Shown here: positions 1-10,713 of the stretch, in pieces | Numbering within the stretch: the first letter of the stretch is position 1 | Layout of the letters: each line of letters starts with the position of its first letter | Origin: Chara braunii | Lineage: Eukaryota; Streptophyta; Charophyceae; Charales; Characeae | Reading direction: 5' to 3' | Length of the DNA stretch: 36,794 nucleotides | Assembly: GCA_003427395.1 (NCBI GenBank) | Contig: BFEA01000261.1 | Span: 929,749 to 966,542, forward strand | The notes under the pieces: model-generated | Told to the model about the DNA's origin: nothing | The model's input: only the letters and a program-made list of their open reading frames with translations | Databases searched by the model: none | Made by a program: the position numbers and the translations under genes

Positions 1-870
1 ATCTCATCCGCGGCTCAGTTATCGTTCCTTGTACTTCTTTCGGAAGCTCTGTTGATATGATTGGTTCCTCATGCATCACTCTGTTCTTTCCTTTTCTCTC
101 TCCTTCTCCGCNATAACATGCAATCAGGAGATCGCATAATTTTGGAACCCCCTGCGCGTCACATATGTGACGAACCACTTCCCGACCCCGTGCCATTTTT
201 CGTACCCTTTCTTTTGCTTATATCACACCAACCCCAGGAAAACCCCGTTTCGAGTTTTTGTTTTCGGAGGTCGCATTTCTGAGAGCTTTTTCGCCTTCTG
301 AGTTCTGTTTTTATTTTTGCAAGACGGGAAATACATGGGAATTTGTGTGCGCCTTAGCGAGCGCACTGGGAAGTGGGCTCGGCAGTTGGGAATTCCGGGA
401 TAAGCGGAACTTCAATGTGTCCTTTTTGGGTGTGTAAATGTTCTTGGGCGCGCTGGGGAAAATTTTCGGAATTTCGTCTGGACACGAATAAGCGTAGAAT
501 TTTCTTTTCCCGCGTCGCTTTTTCGCGCGCGGATATGGTGATTTCAATTTTGAATTAGGAGCCAACTGGAACTGTTTCGGTGCCTTTTTTTTTTTTTGTT
601 GACGGCGCTGTGCATGCAAAAGCTTCTTCCTCTCTGTCCCCCGCATCACCCCCTCCCGCGCCTCCCTTCCCTTCTCCCTCCTTTTTCTCTCGTCCCGTAA
701 CTGTTTTTTTTCTTCTCCCTCTCTCTCTCCCGCCTTGCTTTCGAGCGCCCATTTCCCTTTCTCGATCATCTGAATCTTGGACCCGTCTTGCGCCACCTCT
801 CGCGCCTTTTCTCTTCTCGCCCTCTGAGCCGGGCGTACGACGCGCAATCAATCCCCCGATAACTCCCGCT
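1..870. other. Pyrimidine-rich sequence, no recognisable gene
   Basis: The plus strand is rich in C and T, especially from about 580 to 830, with a T12-type run near 588. Long open frames exist on both strands, but their translations are low-complexity (Ser/Pro/Phe on plus, Lys/Arg/Glu on minus) and follow from base composition. One ambiguous base lies near 112. I see no gene, RNA or element. Confidence 0.6.
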
Positions 871-1090
871 CGCCAATCAGGTGCGTGGATCGATAGGACC
901 TTCCTATCGTGCGACGAATCTGATTGGTTGAACCTTGAGTTCCGAGGGATCAGCATGGCGTTCGTAGAGCACTCGTCTCAAAGTCTTCTCCTCCTTCTCC
1001 TCTTACACCTCAGCTTTCCTGTCGCCTTCTCCCCCTTCTATCTCCCCTGTCGCAACTATAAAACCCGCAAGCGCGTCCGCAGATCTCTCT
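871..1090 (+). promoter_or_regulatory. Candidate RNA polymerase II promoter (CCAAT boxes, TATA box)
   Basis: A CCAAT box lies at 873-877, an inverted one (ATTGG) at 923-927, and TATAAAA at 1057-1063. The order and spacing fit a core promoter reading rightward, with a start site expected near 1087-1095. No convincing coding sequence follows, so a transcript would need a spliced leader or be non-coding. These motifs are short and can occur by chance. Confidence 0.35.
891..909. repeat. 8-bp inverted repeat inside the promoter-like block
   Basis: CGATAGGA at 891-898 and TCCTATCG at 902-909 form a perfect inverted repeat with a 3-base spacer. It lies between the two CCAAT-type boxes, as a dimeric factor site might. 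No known factor is assigned. Confidence 0.4.
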
Positions 1091-2624
1091 TACGTTCTCG
1101 ACTCTCGAGCCAGCTTCTGGGAAGGAGTGGCTAGGCAGAGTGTTTGATGCGAGTCGAAGATTCCTGTCGGGCTGATGATAGGTTGGCCGGTTGCGCGCCT
1201 GATCGCCACGACGGACTGTGGGATCCGGGCGAACCGTGTCGAGTTTACAACAGCGGGGTGACGATCACAATGGTGGGAGTTAGCACGCGACGACCGGGAT
1301 CGTCGGTGCGGGTATGAGGATCAATGTTGAGTTGATTGGCCCGGGGCCAAATGGGAATTAATGGTGTATGCGCCTTTGCTGTGGATTGTTATCTTTGACA
1401 TTAGTGTACGGTGGTGACGCCGAACTTTTCTCTTTTTGGATCTTGTCATCTTCTATTTTGGACTTTCTTTCCCTCGACTCTCTCTCTCTCTCTCTCCCTT
1501 TTTGAATAATGATGCGTCTGAATGATTGTCCCTCTCTTAAATGGGAATGAGTCGGCCTCCTGTTTCGGCGTAAAAGAACTTCTTNCGGAACTCTTCCATT
1601 AGTTTCCTGGATAATCCTCCTACGCAAGGACCCCGTCTACTTGTCTTGTGAACGGTGGATGCGTATGTACTGTGCGATGCGGTTCAACTTTTCCCGTGAA
1701 TGTCTCATTTTCGCACCTTCTGCAGTGAATGCATGTATAGAGATGTGTGACTTTTNGAANTGATTAGACGAATGTCGTCGGGATTTTGTTCGAGAGAACA
1801 AGAGTGTTTAGATCCATAGTCCCGAACGCACTGCGCATGCCATCTGCCTTACGCGGCACGACATCAGCAACCACGCCACCAGGCGACCTTGAGAAACAAG
1901 GCNCCGGAAACCAACCAGCGGATGTGTGTTTACTCCCTCGTGTGTCAAGAAGGGTAGATTGAGGGTCGCATGAATGATTTTCGCTCGTAATGATGCCTCT
2001 GGATATATATATGTATGATTGATTGATATGTGGACTGACAAGCACCCCTCGATTGGGCGTCAGCCTCCCGTATCTCCCATCCCAACGCGACCTTTTCCCT
2101 ACAGTGAGGAAAGGNCANGTGTATGTGAGTGGGACGTACGAGAAGCCGTCGCACAAATCGGCGGGCAGTACTACTTNNCTCCGGCCAACCGTTGTTCTGG
2201 GTTCGTAGACGCAGGATTTGTCATTATCGATACGCACTTTCCACCCTACTCGATATTGTTGCCATTTAACGAGCTGATCGTCATTCCNTGGACGGNCNTG
2301 GCGCCCCATTGGCCCCGCATTCTGTGCACGGAGTGCCAGCGTTTCAATCGCTACGAAGCAAGGGGCTTCCGCTATCGAATACGGAATGAGGACGAGCATA
2401 AGGAAAGAGCCACTCGGCTGAGACCATCCACGTCGGACTCAGAACTGACCCATGAACGACGACGAGATCTGATACGAAAACGAGACATGCGAAGTGTGCC
2501 AGAGCCTTTCCGTTCTAAACGACGAGCCGTAGCTCGGTGGGAAGCCCGACAATACTTTTTGGATTGAATTTGGATCTTTCTGTTTTCGCGCCAAATCCGC
2601 GCGCGCATTCCGCGACGCACGAAA
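1091..2624. other. No supported gene; several isolated ambiguous bases
   Basis: Downstream of the TATA box I find no homologous-looking protein. A plus frame at 2019-2567 and an overlapping minus frame at 1764-2399 are open, but both span several N bases, share the same DNA and show no domain. Single or paired N bases at about 1585, 1756, 1760, 1903, 2115-2118, 2177-2178 and 2288-2298 show low-quality consensus here. Confidence 0.5.
1479..1496. repeat. (CT)n microsatellite
   Basis: An uninterrupted run of about nine CT dinucleotides, directly visible. Confidence 0.9.
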
Positions 2625-4031
2625 CTAGTCGACTTGCTTCATCGGACCAACACAGGGGATTTCAGTTCTGTCTGTGTCCCCACACTCAATTTCCAAAAAT
2701 CCTTGGCACACCCCTTCTTGCTGTTTTTCTGGGCCTCTTTTCCGCACAGTTAACACTCCGAACGGAAGATAGCACAGGGCGTGAAGTTGCGCGTCACAAG
2801 TGAGCCACAAGTGTCGGTTATTCTCCCATGGCCATCTACACCTTGCACAGACTGTAGAAATCTGCATGCCTTTGGAGGCCAAACTGGTTGCTGTGGCAGC
2901 TGCTAAATAAGACTGAAGCCATACAACACTGGCCAACTTCTGGGATGGCATAATTTTGTACTGCTGCCATAGGGAGGATAACTGGTCTTCCGAGAGTTGC
3001 AGTAGGTCGGCTTCCTTCCTCCTCTTTTCGATAGAGACTGTAGTGGATTTCTTGATACTTGATCTGAGTAGACTCACTCCTGTCCTAGGTCTGTAGTGAT
3101 TGAGAGCTATCCTTTTTCTTGGAGTGTGTGCGTACCACTCTCGGATCAACTGTCTTCTGGGTCAAATCTTGAAGACCCACTGGGAGAGTGGCACCCCACC
3201 GGGCTCCTGTGGCTCCTGAGATTTTTCGCAGCGTCAGATCGACCGCCACTTCCTTCTCCACTCCTACTTCTGTAAGGTCAGTAATTCTGATTTCCTTATC
3301 AAGGGGTAACAGTTCCTTAGAGAAGTCTACATATTCGGGAACTTGCCATTCTTTAGCCGCCCACCCTTCCTCCCCCAGATCACATGTAATTTGCAGTACT
3401 ACTGATGAATTCAAGAACCAACGACCCAGCAAGGGGTTTACAGCCTCAGTCAGGAGAGCTGTCCACGAAAAAGGAACGGCCTGAATCACGGCAGCCAGTC
3501 TAGAGCTCACATGTCTTAATCTGGTTAACTTCTGTCTCATCTCGTCTACTGTTAACCAATCACTTCTCTCTTCGTTCCAAATATCTCGAATTCTTACCAC
3601 GCCTCTTTCTATCCAAGCCTTGCCAAAGCTACCCGGCTGATCATGTGCTGGGAATACATTACCAGAGCCATCAACCAACAGGGGGTTCTCAAAGATAATT
3701 TGGGCCAGTACTTCAGACTTAGTAGTAGGGCTGCCTCTCTCCGTGGGGAAAACTTTCCTCCAGGCTCCCAAAATGCCTTTCCAAAATCTCGACTTTGGCT
3801 GCTTGGTCACATATGATCTAATCAAGAGGCTGCTTGTTCACATATGATCTAATCAAGAGGCACGACAGGACATCCTCATTCCGGGATAGAGACCATTCTT
3901 TCCCTCAAAATATGAAAGGCAAGTCTAAGCCATGGATCATCCTGTTCCCCCAGCAGTGCTCTAATCGGCCATTTAGCTAAAAGAGCAATGTTTTGCTGTT
4001 GCGGATCAAGTACCCCTAGGCCACCTTCTGC
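2625..4031 (-). pseudogene. LINE-A ORF2 C-terminal part: RT connection and zinc-binding domain
   Basis: Translation continues from RT after an in-frame TGA at 4032-4034, through AEGGLGVLDPQQQ, which matches the GGLG..D block after the RT thumb in the other LINEs here. The frame is then broken by a 31-bp tandem duplication (3797-3858). It resumes at about 3825 and runs to 3085, where another frameshift moves it to the frame ending at 2625. That last frame carries the cysteine/histidine signature CARC...HLWLTC near 2820-2870, typical of the zinc-binding domain at the end of plant LINE ORF2 proteins. Residues after it (2625-2780) are not clearly LINE-like, so the element may end or be disrupted near 2780. 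Confidence 0.8.
3797..3858. repeat. 31-bp tandem duplication inside LINE-A ORF2
   Basis: Two adjacent 31-bp units (3797-3827 and 3828-3858) differ at one base (GG versus GT after the shared GGCTGCTT). The extra unit is not a multiple of three, so it adds a frameshift to the pseudogene. Confidence 0.9.
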
Positions 4032-5929
4032 TCAAGGGAATGTAATAGTTTCCCAAGCGATTTTAGAAATAAATCCACTCTGAGGGTCACCTTCAGGCTT
4101 CCATAGGACTCTGGATGCGGCTTTCCTGATTCTCCCATATGCTGCGCCGCGCAGCATATGAAGAGCCAGACTATACCAGAGAATAGCGAAGGCTGATGTC
4201 GAAATAACCAAGGCTCTTCCAAATAGTGAGAGGTGGCGGAGGCTGTTCCACGACAGTAGTCTGCCAATAACCCTTTCTTCCAGTTGAGAGTCTTGAAGCA
4301 GGGAGTTGTCCGTGAGAGAGACTTGCACCCCAAGGAAACGATCTGAGCAATCAGCAGGCACTTTCCTCAAACCCCAATTAACTTGCAAGTCATATGATTC
4401 AGGCAGGAAGTATTCGGATTTGTTCCAATTGATAGAAGCCTCAGACAATTCACAGTAGGAATTCAGAACTTTTCTGACCTCCAGAAGGTTTGGACGGGAA
4501 TTCAGGCATGCCAAGGTAAGGTCATCCGCTAAGGCCCCCCCTTTCCATTGAGTCGAGGGTTGGAGTGTTAGTCCTACTATTGAGTCACGATATCTAAAGT
4601 TATCGAGCAAAACTTCTAGGTGTAGGACAAACAACAGGGGAGCCAAGGGGCATCCCTGTCTGAGTGATCGGGAGAGGGAGAAGGTTCGGGACAGTTTCCC
4701 ATTGACCATTACTGCCGCTGTAGCCGTTGAGTACATCACCGTTACCCATCGGATAAAGTTCGGTCCGAACCCCATATGTTTGAGGGTTGTTGAGACAAAG
4801 GCCCATCCCACCCGATGATAGGCCTTTTCCATATCTAACAGAATCAGGGCAACGTTTCGGTTTTCCCTGGCGATAATCTCCAGAGCTTGAATCGTGCAGG
4901 CGATATTATCCATTATTGAACGGTGTTTGACAAAGGCCCCTTGCTCTTTTCCTACAAGCCGTGGAAGGTATCTGGCTAGCCGTATGGCTAGTACCTTTGC
5001 AAGTAATTTGTATGACGTATTTAGAACCGAAATGATTTCTCACCCTTTTTGTAGATCAACATTATTATTCCTTTCATCATACTTTTGGTCAAGGCTCCCC
5101 CGGTCAGCACTCCATTATATACTTGGAGAAGCATTGGACTGATAGATCCCCATACCGCCAGATAAAGCTCTATAGGCATACCATCATCGCCTGGGCATTT
5201 ACCAGTTGCCATCTGTTTGGCAGCCCAGTGTAGTTCCTCCATGTTGATCGGTCTCTCCAGGTCCAGGATACCATGGGGTTGAAGAGTTACTTTTGAGTAG
5301 TTCCAGAACTCGGAGGACTGTCTCAGATCAGAGGAAAAATCGTCAAAAGGCCTCCTGGTAGTTAGGATGTCTTGAAAATAGAGGCATGCAAACTCACACA
5401 TATGTTCAAGATCGTCTGAAACTTGGGGGGCCACCGAAAAGGGGTGGGCCAATTCCAGCATAGGCATCTTCCTATTCTGGAGCAAGAGCCTTCTAAAAGT
5501 CTCTTTCGTCATCCTATCGCCAGTTATTATATTTTTCTGAGCTAGCCAATTCTTCCACTGTTCTTGCTGTTGAATTTCCTTCGCCTCTAACTTTAGTAGG
5601 GCTCTTTTCCTTCTAGCTGTCCAGTAGGCGTCAGAAATTGGGTGTTTGCCAAATTCAGCTTCTGCTTGCAGTATTTTTTGACGAAGCTTATTTTCTTGTT
5701 GCTTATTATGAAATGCCTTAATCTGTGAAATGTTGCTCAGAGAGCCTTGTAGGATTCTGAGACCAACCTCCGTCCACTGTTCTTCCGAAGAGAATAGCGT
5801 CCTGGCATTCTCCCATTCCTCGAGATGATGTTGAATCCAGGAGATTACCTCCGGATCCTGCAGGTGTGACGTGTTTAGTTTGAAATAGAACTGGCGAAAG
5901 GCTTTCTTTCGTGCGGTCTTGAAGGTTGC
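4032..5929 (-). pseudogene. LINE-A ORF2 reverse transcriptase domain
   Basis: The linker and RT fingers run from about 5929 to 5021 (block KCPGDDGMPIELY, then MLIYKKGEKS). About 15-20 bases that normally encode the Asn-Tyr-Arg-Pro region are missing at about 5030-5040. The frame then changes and continues as ISVLNTSYKLLAKVLAIRLA into 4913-4032. RT motif A is LLDMEKAYHRV near 4835; the usual AYDRV has His for Asp. The template-grip block is RQGCPLAPLL. The catalytic box is LADD at 4521-4532, where most LINEs have F/YADD. The palm ends at a TGA (4032-4034) where arginine is likely (CGA to TGA). Reverse transcriptase would copy LINE RNA at the nicked target; this copy cannot. Confidence 0.9.
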
Positions 5930-6659
5930 TAAGATCGGTGAATGATCCGAGATAGTAGAAGAGCCGACCTCAACTTTAGTGCAATATTCAGGGCACACCT
6001 CTCATCAGAAAAAAATCAAGCCGTTTCCTTACCGGCGGGGATTGGGATCCATACTAGGAATAGCCTGGGTTTTCTGGATTGAGCACTCTGAAGGGATCGA
6101 CCAACCCCTGGTTGATCATAAAGGCTTTCAAGAGTCGGGTATCTGTCCTGATTGGGTCGGCCCTCGGGCTATCTAATCCTGGATTCAGAATCGTATTCCA
6201 GTCTGCAGCAATGATAAGATTAGGTGAATTGGGAATAAAGCTTGTCAATTCCGAAATAAAGCTTATTCTATCCCCATAGCACACAGGCAGATTGGCTGAC
6301 ATAACCGCCCAGTCCTCGTCCCCCATGGAGAAACTCACCCATACCCACCTTCCCCAAATATCTTCCATATGATCAAGTATTTTAATTTCCAGTTCTTTGT
6401 GGAATAAAATTCCAACTCCTCCCCTGGTACCTTGATCCCCCTCTCCACCTCTCGCTGGACTCCAGAACTGGGGGCCGGACCACCACTTAGATGTTTCCTG
6501 AAGCCTAGACTCATCCAGCTTCGACTCTTGTATACAGATGATCTGCGCTTGATTTTTGTGGACCCAGGTTTTAAATCAACTTCTTCTGTGTTTCGTACCC
6601 GAGTCATTTAAGCCACAGACATTCCAGGAAGCGATTTTAAGGGTTGGTATATTCGGCAT
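5930..6659 (-). pseudogene. LINE-A ORF2 N-terminus: apurinic-like endonuclease domain
   Basis: An ATG at 6657-6659 opens ORF2, overlapping the last 23 bases of ORF1 in the +1 frame. The endonuclease fold is recognised by LKIASWNVCGLN (catalytic Asn), IICIQESKLDE (catalytic Glu), VSFSMG, LIIAADWNTIL (the GDWN block with Ala for Gly) and STISDHSPIL (catalytic Asp/His) near 5930-5950. It would nick target DNA to start target-primed reverse transcription. Lesions: TGA at 6576-6578 (codon 28), TAG at 6054-6056 in a position where Trp is expected (GYS-stop-YG), and a frameshift close to 5998 just before the SDH motif. About 240 codons in total, the usual size. Confidence 0.9.
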
Positions 6660-8841
6660 CTGGGCCTACAGGGCCTCGGAGGCCGTCATTGCCATGGATA
6701 CAGCCTCCAGAAGGGGAGGAGATTTCAACCTGTTTTCGTCTCCTTGCTCCCTCCTTTCCTGACGACTGAGTCGTTCCCTCTAGCCAGGGGGATCTCAGGA
6801 TGTCCGCAAAAGAGTCCTCAAATAGGATACCTCTGTGGACTTCCGCATCCTTTAGCCATTCGGCTATGAGTTTTGCTGAGAACCCTTTCAACAGGATGTA
6901 ATCCAATTCCTCATTTAATTCTGAATACAAAATTTCCAGAGCAAACCAATCCCAGTCCAACGTTTCCAGCTTATCCTTAATCACATTATCCATTCTGGCA
7001 TTCAAGAAGGCAAACAGGAAGCGCAGTTTCCCATTCTCTGTTGCGATGGTATGAACCCCGGTGCGAAGGCATTGGATAAGTCGACATTGAACGCAAGAAG
7101 GGACCAACGATTTGGTTTTGTGTAGAATAATGGATTCCGTCAGAGCTTCATTGGCTGCAATCGTTGGTAATTCCATCGTTCCATCAGCCCGTTGAGCCGC
7201 AAGGATCTTGGTTCCTTTATTAGAATTTGCGAAGACCAAAGGCACGAGGAATCTAGGTGTATCCTCTTCCACTCTTGCTAGGGTTGTTATCGAGGCAGCC
7301 CCAGAGAGTCCTTTTTCGGGGTGATCCGCCTTCCGCGCTTCATCCAGTTGCACCATCATTCGATCCTCGGCCAAATTCGACCCTGGGTCTGCATGTCCCG
7401 GATTCCCATTATCTGAGAAGGAGACTTCATCGTTTTTATTCTTCTTAACATACTTCTTCGTGGTTTTCGTTAATGCCTTAATCGCCCTTCTCTCCAATTG
7501 CGAGGATCTGAGTGATCCATCCGATTCCGAGTCTGACGAGGTTCCATTGTGACTCGTACGATCCGAATTAACTACGTCCGAAGCTCCTCCTCTCCTCTGA
7601 TCACCTTTCGGACCTTTCCTTCGGTTACCCGTGTTCTTCTCCTGGTGCCCTTTTCCTTTAAGTCCATGATCAGTGCGTTTTTCCTTCCCTTTCTCCTGCG
7701 TTCCATTACCTTTCCTTGGTTCAGTTAGGCTTGTCTTCAGAGGGTCCTGACTGGAGGGTTTCAACAGGTTGGAAATCCCCCTCAGCCCCGGATAACGGCG
7801 AAATCCTGAGGCGGGTGGGGACTCGCCTTTCGGAACAAAGCCGGAGAAAGGCGGAGTAGGAAGTGGCGCATTCTTGGAGTGATCCGCAAAGGGGTTTTGT
7901 TCAACATAACCCGGACAACAGTCGTCATAATCGAAGTGATAGAACACTCTGCAGTGTTCACACCAAGGAGTGGCCTGGGAGATGACTTCAAAGAAGTAGT
8001 CCCCCTGGCCCGGGATTCAGACCACCAAACGGGGCTTGACACGGGGCTGGCAGGCGAGATCCAGGTCAAGCCTAATAGAGGCTAATTCTGGGCCGTCCTC
8101 GTTCTTTTCCATCGGATGGACTTTGATGATGGGACCAAAGGACTGCTCCACGGCGACATACAGCGCTGACATCAACTGAAAGGGAACTCTCAGACAGCGA
8201 ATCCAAAAGTAGGTCATACCTACCTCCTTGAAAGTTCGCATTTCCGGCAGCGTCATCCAAGGAACGAATTGGATATGGTATTCTTTTCCATCCGCGGTCC
8301 GAATCTGGTCAGTCTTCTTTTGGAGCATCCATTTAATAATGGATGATTCCGAAGAGACGAAGGAAGCCAAATTTTTCCCTTCGGTTTGATATCGTCCTCG
8401 CTTAACACTTTTGTCCAAAATTCCTGCATCGTACCACGCATTTTCGTACACCCTAACGAGCTTCTTCTTTAATGAATTAGATAACGCATTAGCTTCGTTT
8501 AGGAAGACGATTGTTACTGCATGATCCTTCAACCATTGCACATTTAGGTTGGAGAATTCTTCACTTAGGCTAAAACGGGCAAGGTCGTCTTCGATTTCGG
8601 CAGTCCCAATATCTAGACCTGTTGGGAGAATTCCATCTCGGAAGCACGCAGTGAGGAGAGAAGAGATATGTTCTTTCTCTTCAGGGGTGTACAATCTCTG
8701 CGGGGTCTGAGCTCCTCGGCCTGAGGAGCCCGGGGGAGGAATACCTCCACTCATCCCGACGCAGCCTATCAATACGATTAGTAAAAGGTAAGCAAGGGTT
8801 AGTTGAGGCTTATCAAATGGAACAAAACGAAGGGCCACCAT
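6637..8841 (-). pseudogene. LINE-A ORF1 (RNA-binding, CCHC-type knuckle), one nonsense mutation
   Basis: A single frame of about 734 codons runs from ATG at 8841 to TAA at 6637-6639, broken only by TGA at 8017-8019 (codon 275, probably Trp). The second ATG at 8754 (MSGGIPPPG) may be the true start, because the first 29 residues are hydrophobic and atypical. The N-terminal half resembles the DUF4283-like domain of plant LINE ORF1 proteins (block about 8580-8050, ending MEKNEDGPELASIRLDLDL). Just after the stop is a zinc-knuckle-like CEHC....H.....C motif near 7930-7970. The C-terminal half is basic and Ser/Lys-rich, then an ordered block VPLVFANSNKGTKILAAQRA. ORF1 protein would coat the element RNA. 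Confidence 0.85.
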
Positions 8842-9377
8842 GAATCACAACTCGCAACATACGGATTGGAGTTATATACCTATATTGGTATGAGGCCGAT
8901 GCATCCCCTTCACGGGGATAATCAACAGGAGACACGAACGTCTTCAGGGTTCCAGTTGACTCGCTGTACTTGTTGTCACAACCATTCCAGCTTGGATTGC
9001 TCGGGTAGAGGGAGGGAGGAGTCAGGGGAGATCCAGGTCGCTAACCGGTGGAAAGGCCCACCCTCAGAGAGGGTGTTGCTGTACTGTGGGGAACAGTGGC
9101 TTTACCACCCCCAAGCCATCATAGCATAGCTATGGTGGCCTAGCGACCCGAAGAGAAAATCAAGAAAGACGGAAGTGTGTAGTCATACCCTCGGGACTGC
9201 CAAAGCGAGTAAGGCGATATGCGTTACCGCGATGGCGCCTGGGTCCCAACGCCGGTTCGGCTATTCTCGAGAACTCCGACGCTCCCTCTGCTAGCGCAGA
9301 ATTAGCGCGGAGTTAGCGCAGAATTTGCGCTACCGGCCTCCCTCCCCTCCTCCCAAATTGCTGTTTCAAACTCAGTA
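8842..9377 (-). other. LINE-A 5' untranslated region
   Basis: There is no open frame here. The stretch between the ORF1 ATG and the tandem repeats is fairly GC-rich. It includes three adjacent 11-bp units (9292-9302, 9303-9313, 9314-9324; core TAGCGCAGAAT) and a fourth degenerate one. LINE 5' leaders carry an internal promoter; no specific motif is recognised. Confidence 0.55.
9292..9335. repeat. 11-bp tandem repeat, about four units
   Basis: Units TAGCGCAGAAT, TAGCGCGGAGT, TAGCGCAGAAT and a diverged fourth unit follow each other with no gap. Confidence 0.8.
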
Positions 9378-9775
9378 GATTCATTCTCATTTTGCACATT
9401 TGGTTAGTGCTGGAGGCAAGGCCCAACGGGACACGTGCTGACAACAAAGTGGAACAAAAAGAAACAGCCCTGCATCTTCCCATTTTCTGGCAGGGGATTC
9501 ATTCCACCGGCTACACGTGTTGACAACAAAGTAGGAAAAAAGAAACAGCCGTGCATCTTCCCATTTTCTGGCAGCAGATTCACTCTCATTTTGCACATTT
9601 GGTGAGTGCTGGAGCCACGGCCCAACAGGATACACGTGCTGACAACAAAGTGGAAAAAAAAAGAGACAGCCCTGCATCTTCCCATTTTCTGGCACGAGAT
9701 TCATTCTCATTTTGCACATTGTGTGAATGCTAGAGCCAAGGCCCAACGGGATACATGTGCTCAGAAGAAAGCAGT
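9378..9775. repeat. Tandem repeat of ~118-121 bp, about 3.5 units
   Basis: Unit starts (GATTCA) are at 9378, 9496, 9577 and 9698. The second unit has lost about 38 bases, so its period is 81. Each unit has the blocks TCTCATTTTGCACATT, GCCCAACRGGAYACRTG, TGACAACAAAGT and CATCTTCCCATTTTCTGGCA. The array abuts the 5' side of LINE-A. It may be a separate minisatellite or promoter monomers of LINE-A. Confidence 0.85.
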
Positions 9776-9924
9776 TAGTTTCGTATCTTTTACTTTTTGC
9801 CTTTTGTGCAATGGACCCGGACCCGCCCAAAGGCACTGCTATGTACTTGTATTTGTACTTGTATTTGAACATGAGTGAGAAGCGCTGCGGAAATTACGAA
9901 ACCGCACCACAAAAAAAAAGAAAC

Positions 9925-9982
<58 letters not shown>

Positions 9983-10397
9983 GCAGTGCAAATGATAGAT
10001 TTGCTGCTGTGCTATGATCTGGAAATTAATCTGTTTCTCTCTTTTGAATCTTTTGTCTTTTCCGCTTACCATATTATTCATTGCAAAGTTGCAAACTACA
10101 ATAAAGGCTGTCGCATAGCACTGCTGATGATTGATTACTGTTAGCACCATTATCCCTGATTTCATATGTAATATGTAGTCTGTACTTCGTTATGCACTGA
10201 TTGCCTCTAGTGCTATGATCGTGGTCTGGACTGACAATACTTACTACTAGGTAGCATGTACNAATATGTAGTCTGTACTTCGTTATGCACTGATTGCCTC
10301 TAGTGCTATGATCGTGGTCTGGACTGACAATACTTACTACTAGGTAGCATGTACTGTGTTATGCATTGATCACCTATAGTGCTATGATCGGCAAATC
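9776..10397. other. Non-coding interval with microsatellite and duplications
   Basis: It begins with a TACTTGTATTTG doublet near 9843, followed by an A9 run and the (AG)n tract. The rest is AT-rich with no open frame of note. The right part is occupied by the 93-bp tandem duplication. Confidence 0.6.
9928..9978. repeat. (AG)n microsatellite
   Basis: About 25 uninterrupted AG units, directly visible. Confidence 0.95.
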
Positions 10398-10432
10398 TCA
10401 GTTACTATGTAGTATGTACCCTGCTATGCATA
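10170..10432. repeat. 93-bp tandem duplication plus a diverged third unit
   Basis: Positions 10170-10261 and 10263-10354 look identical and are separated by a single N at 10262. A third, clearly diverged and shorter unit (GTGCTATGATCG core) follows to about 10432. The third unit argues for a real old tandem array. The perfect identity of the first two across an N also fits an assembly join. Confidence 0.8.
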
Positions 10433-10607
10433 CAGTCTTAGAGGAATTCCCGTTTGCAACGTTCGACATTGTGCATGGACTCGGCAGCTCTCCGTTGAAG
10501 TGAAGGGCGGCATAGGTCCAGAAAGTAGTCCCAGGGATAGTGTTAGCATGCCCTGGGATCATGTTTTTTTTTTTTAAGTCTGACATAGATTAGCTATTAT
10601 GAGCTCA
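10398..10607 (-). pseudogene. LINE-G endonuclease fragment, downstream half
   Basis: Read leftward from the target-site duplication, the translation is ELIIANLCQT, then a stop and A-run slippage, then TIPGTTFWTYAALHFNG. This matches the endonuclease stretch before the SRxDY block (pattern PG.TFW). It continues directly from the other half at 19098-19390: the 16-bp duplicated site encodes the shared ELIIA. The two halves were one sequence before the composite LINE inserted. The fragment ends at about 10398, next to the tandem array. Confidence 0.6.
10592..10607. repeat. Left target-site duplication of the composite LINE
   Basis: AGCTATTATGAGCTCA occurs here and at 19098-19113, immediately after the poly(A) tail. 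A perfect 16-mer of this kind marks target-primed reverse transcription. Confidence 0.85.
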
Positions 10608-10713
10608 CCCATCAAGCTACCTCAACACAGAAAGCAGATCAGAAGCATCATTTACAACAAGTACCCTGCGAAGAATAAGGGTCGTTGAAGGGGAAAGACA
10701 CAGGGTATTTAAA
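10608..10713 (+). pseudogene. LINE-D ORF2 fragment, left of the inserted element
   Basis: The frame starting at 10609 reads SSYLNTESRSEASF and then TSTLRRIRVVEGERHRVFKP. This aligns with the stretch before the zinc-binding domain in LINE-C (HFRKVRVVESDDF) and LINE-F (LLRKVRVFHSKPW). It breaks off at VFKP, and the same residues (VLKP) resume at 11658 after the insertion. It begins directly at the target-site duplication, so LINE-D is strongly 5'-truncated. Confidence 0.65.

Larger units (their letters stand above)
2625..9377 (-). mobile_element. LINE-A: near-complete but dead L1-like non-LTR retrotransposon
   Basis: Reading leftward the order is: 5' region (9377-8842), ORF1 (8841-6637), then ORF2 with endonuclease (6659 to about 5930), reverse transcriptase (about 5600-4040) and a zinc-binding C-terminus (to about 2800). 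This is the standard plant L1-type architecture. ORF2 starts inside the end of ORF1. Several stops, frameshifts, a short RT deletion and a 31-bp duplication make it inactive. I found no poly(T) on the plus strand or target-site duplication at the left end, so the 3' boundary near 2625-2790 is uncertain. The subfamily differs from LINE-C, -D and -E in its RT and endonuclease residues. Confidence 0.9.

Noticed and set aside
311-1134. Long Arg/Lys/Glu (minus) and Ser/Pro/Phe (plus) frames
   Set aside because: They mirror a pyrimidine-rich tract; low complexity and no recognisable motif.
1165-1200. Hammerhead ribozyme core (CTGATGA)
   Set aside because: Only one core box is present; no GAAA box or flanking stems found.
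2019-2567. Open plus-strand frame of 182 codons
   Set aside because: It spans several N bases, shares its DNA with a minus frame of similar length, and shows no domain or plausible protein composition.
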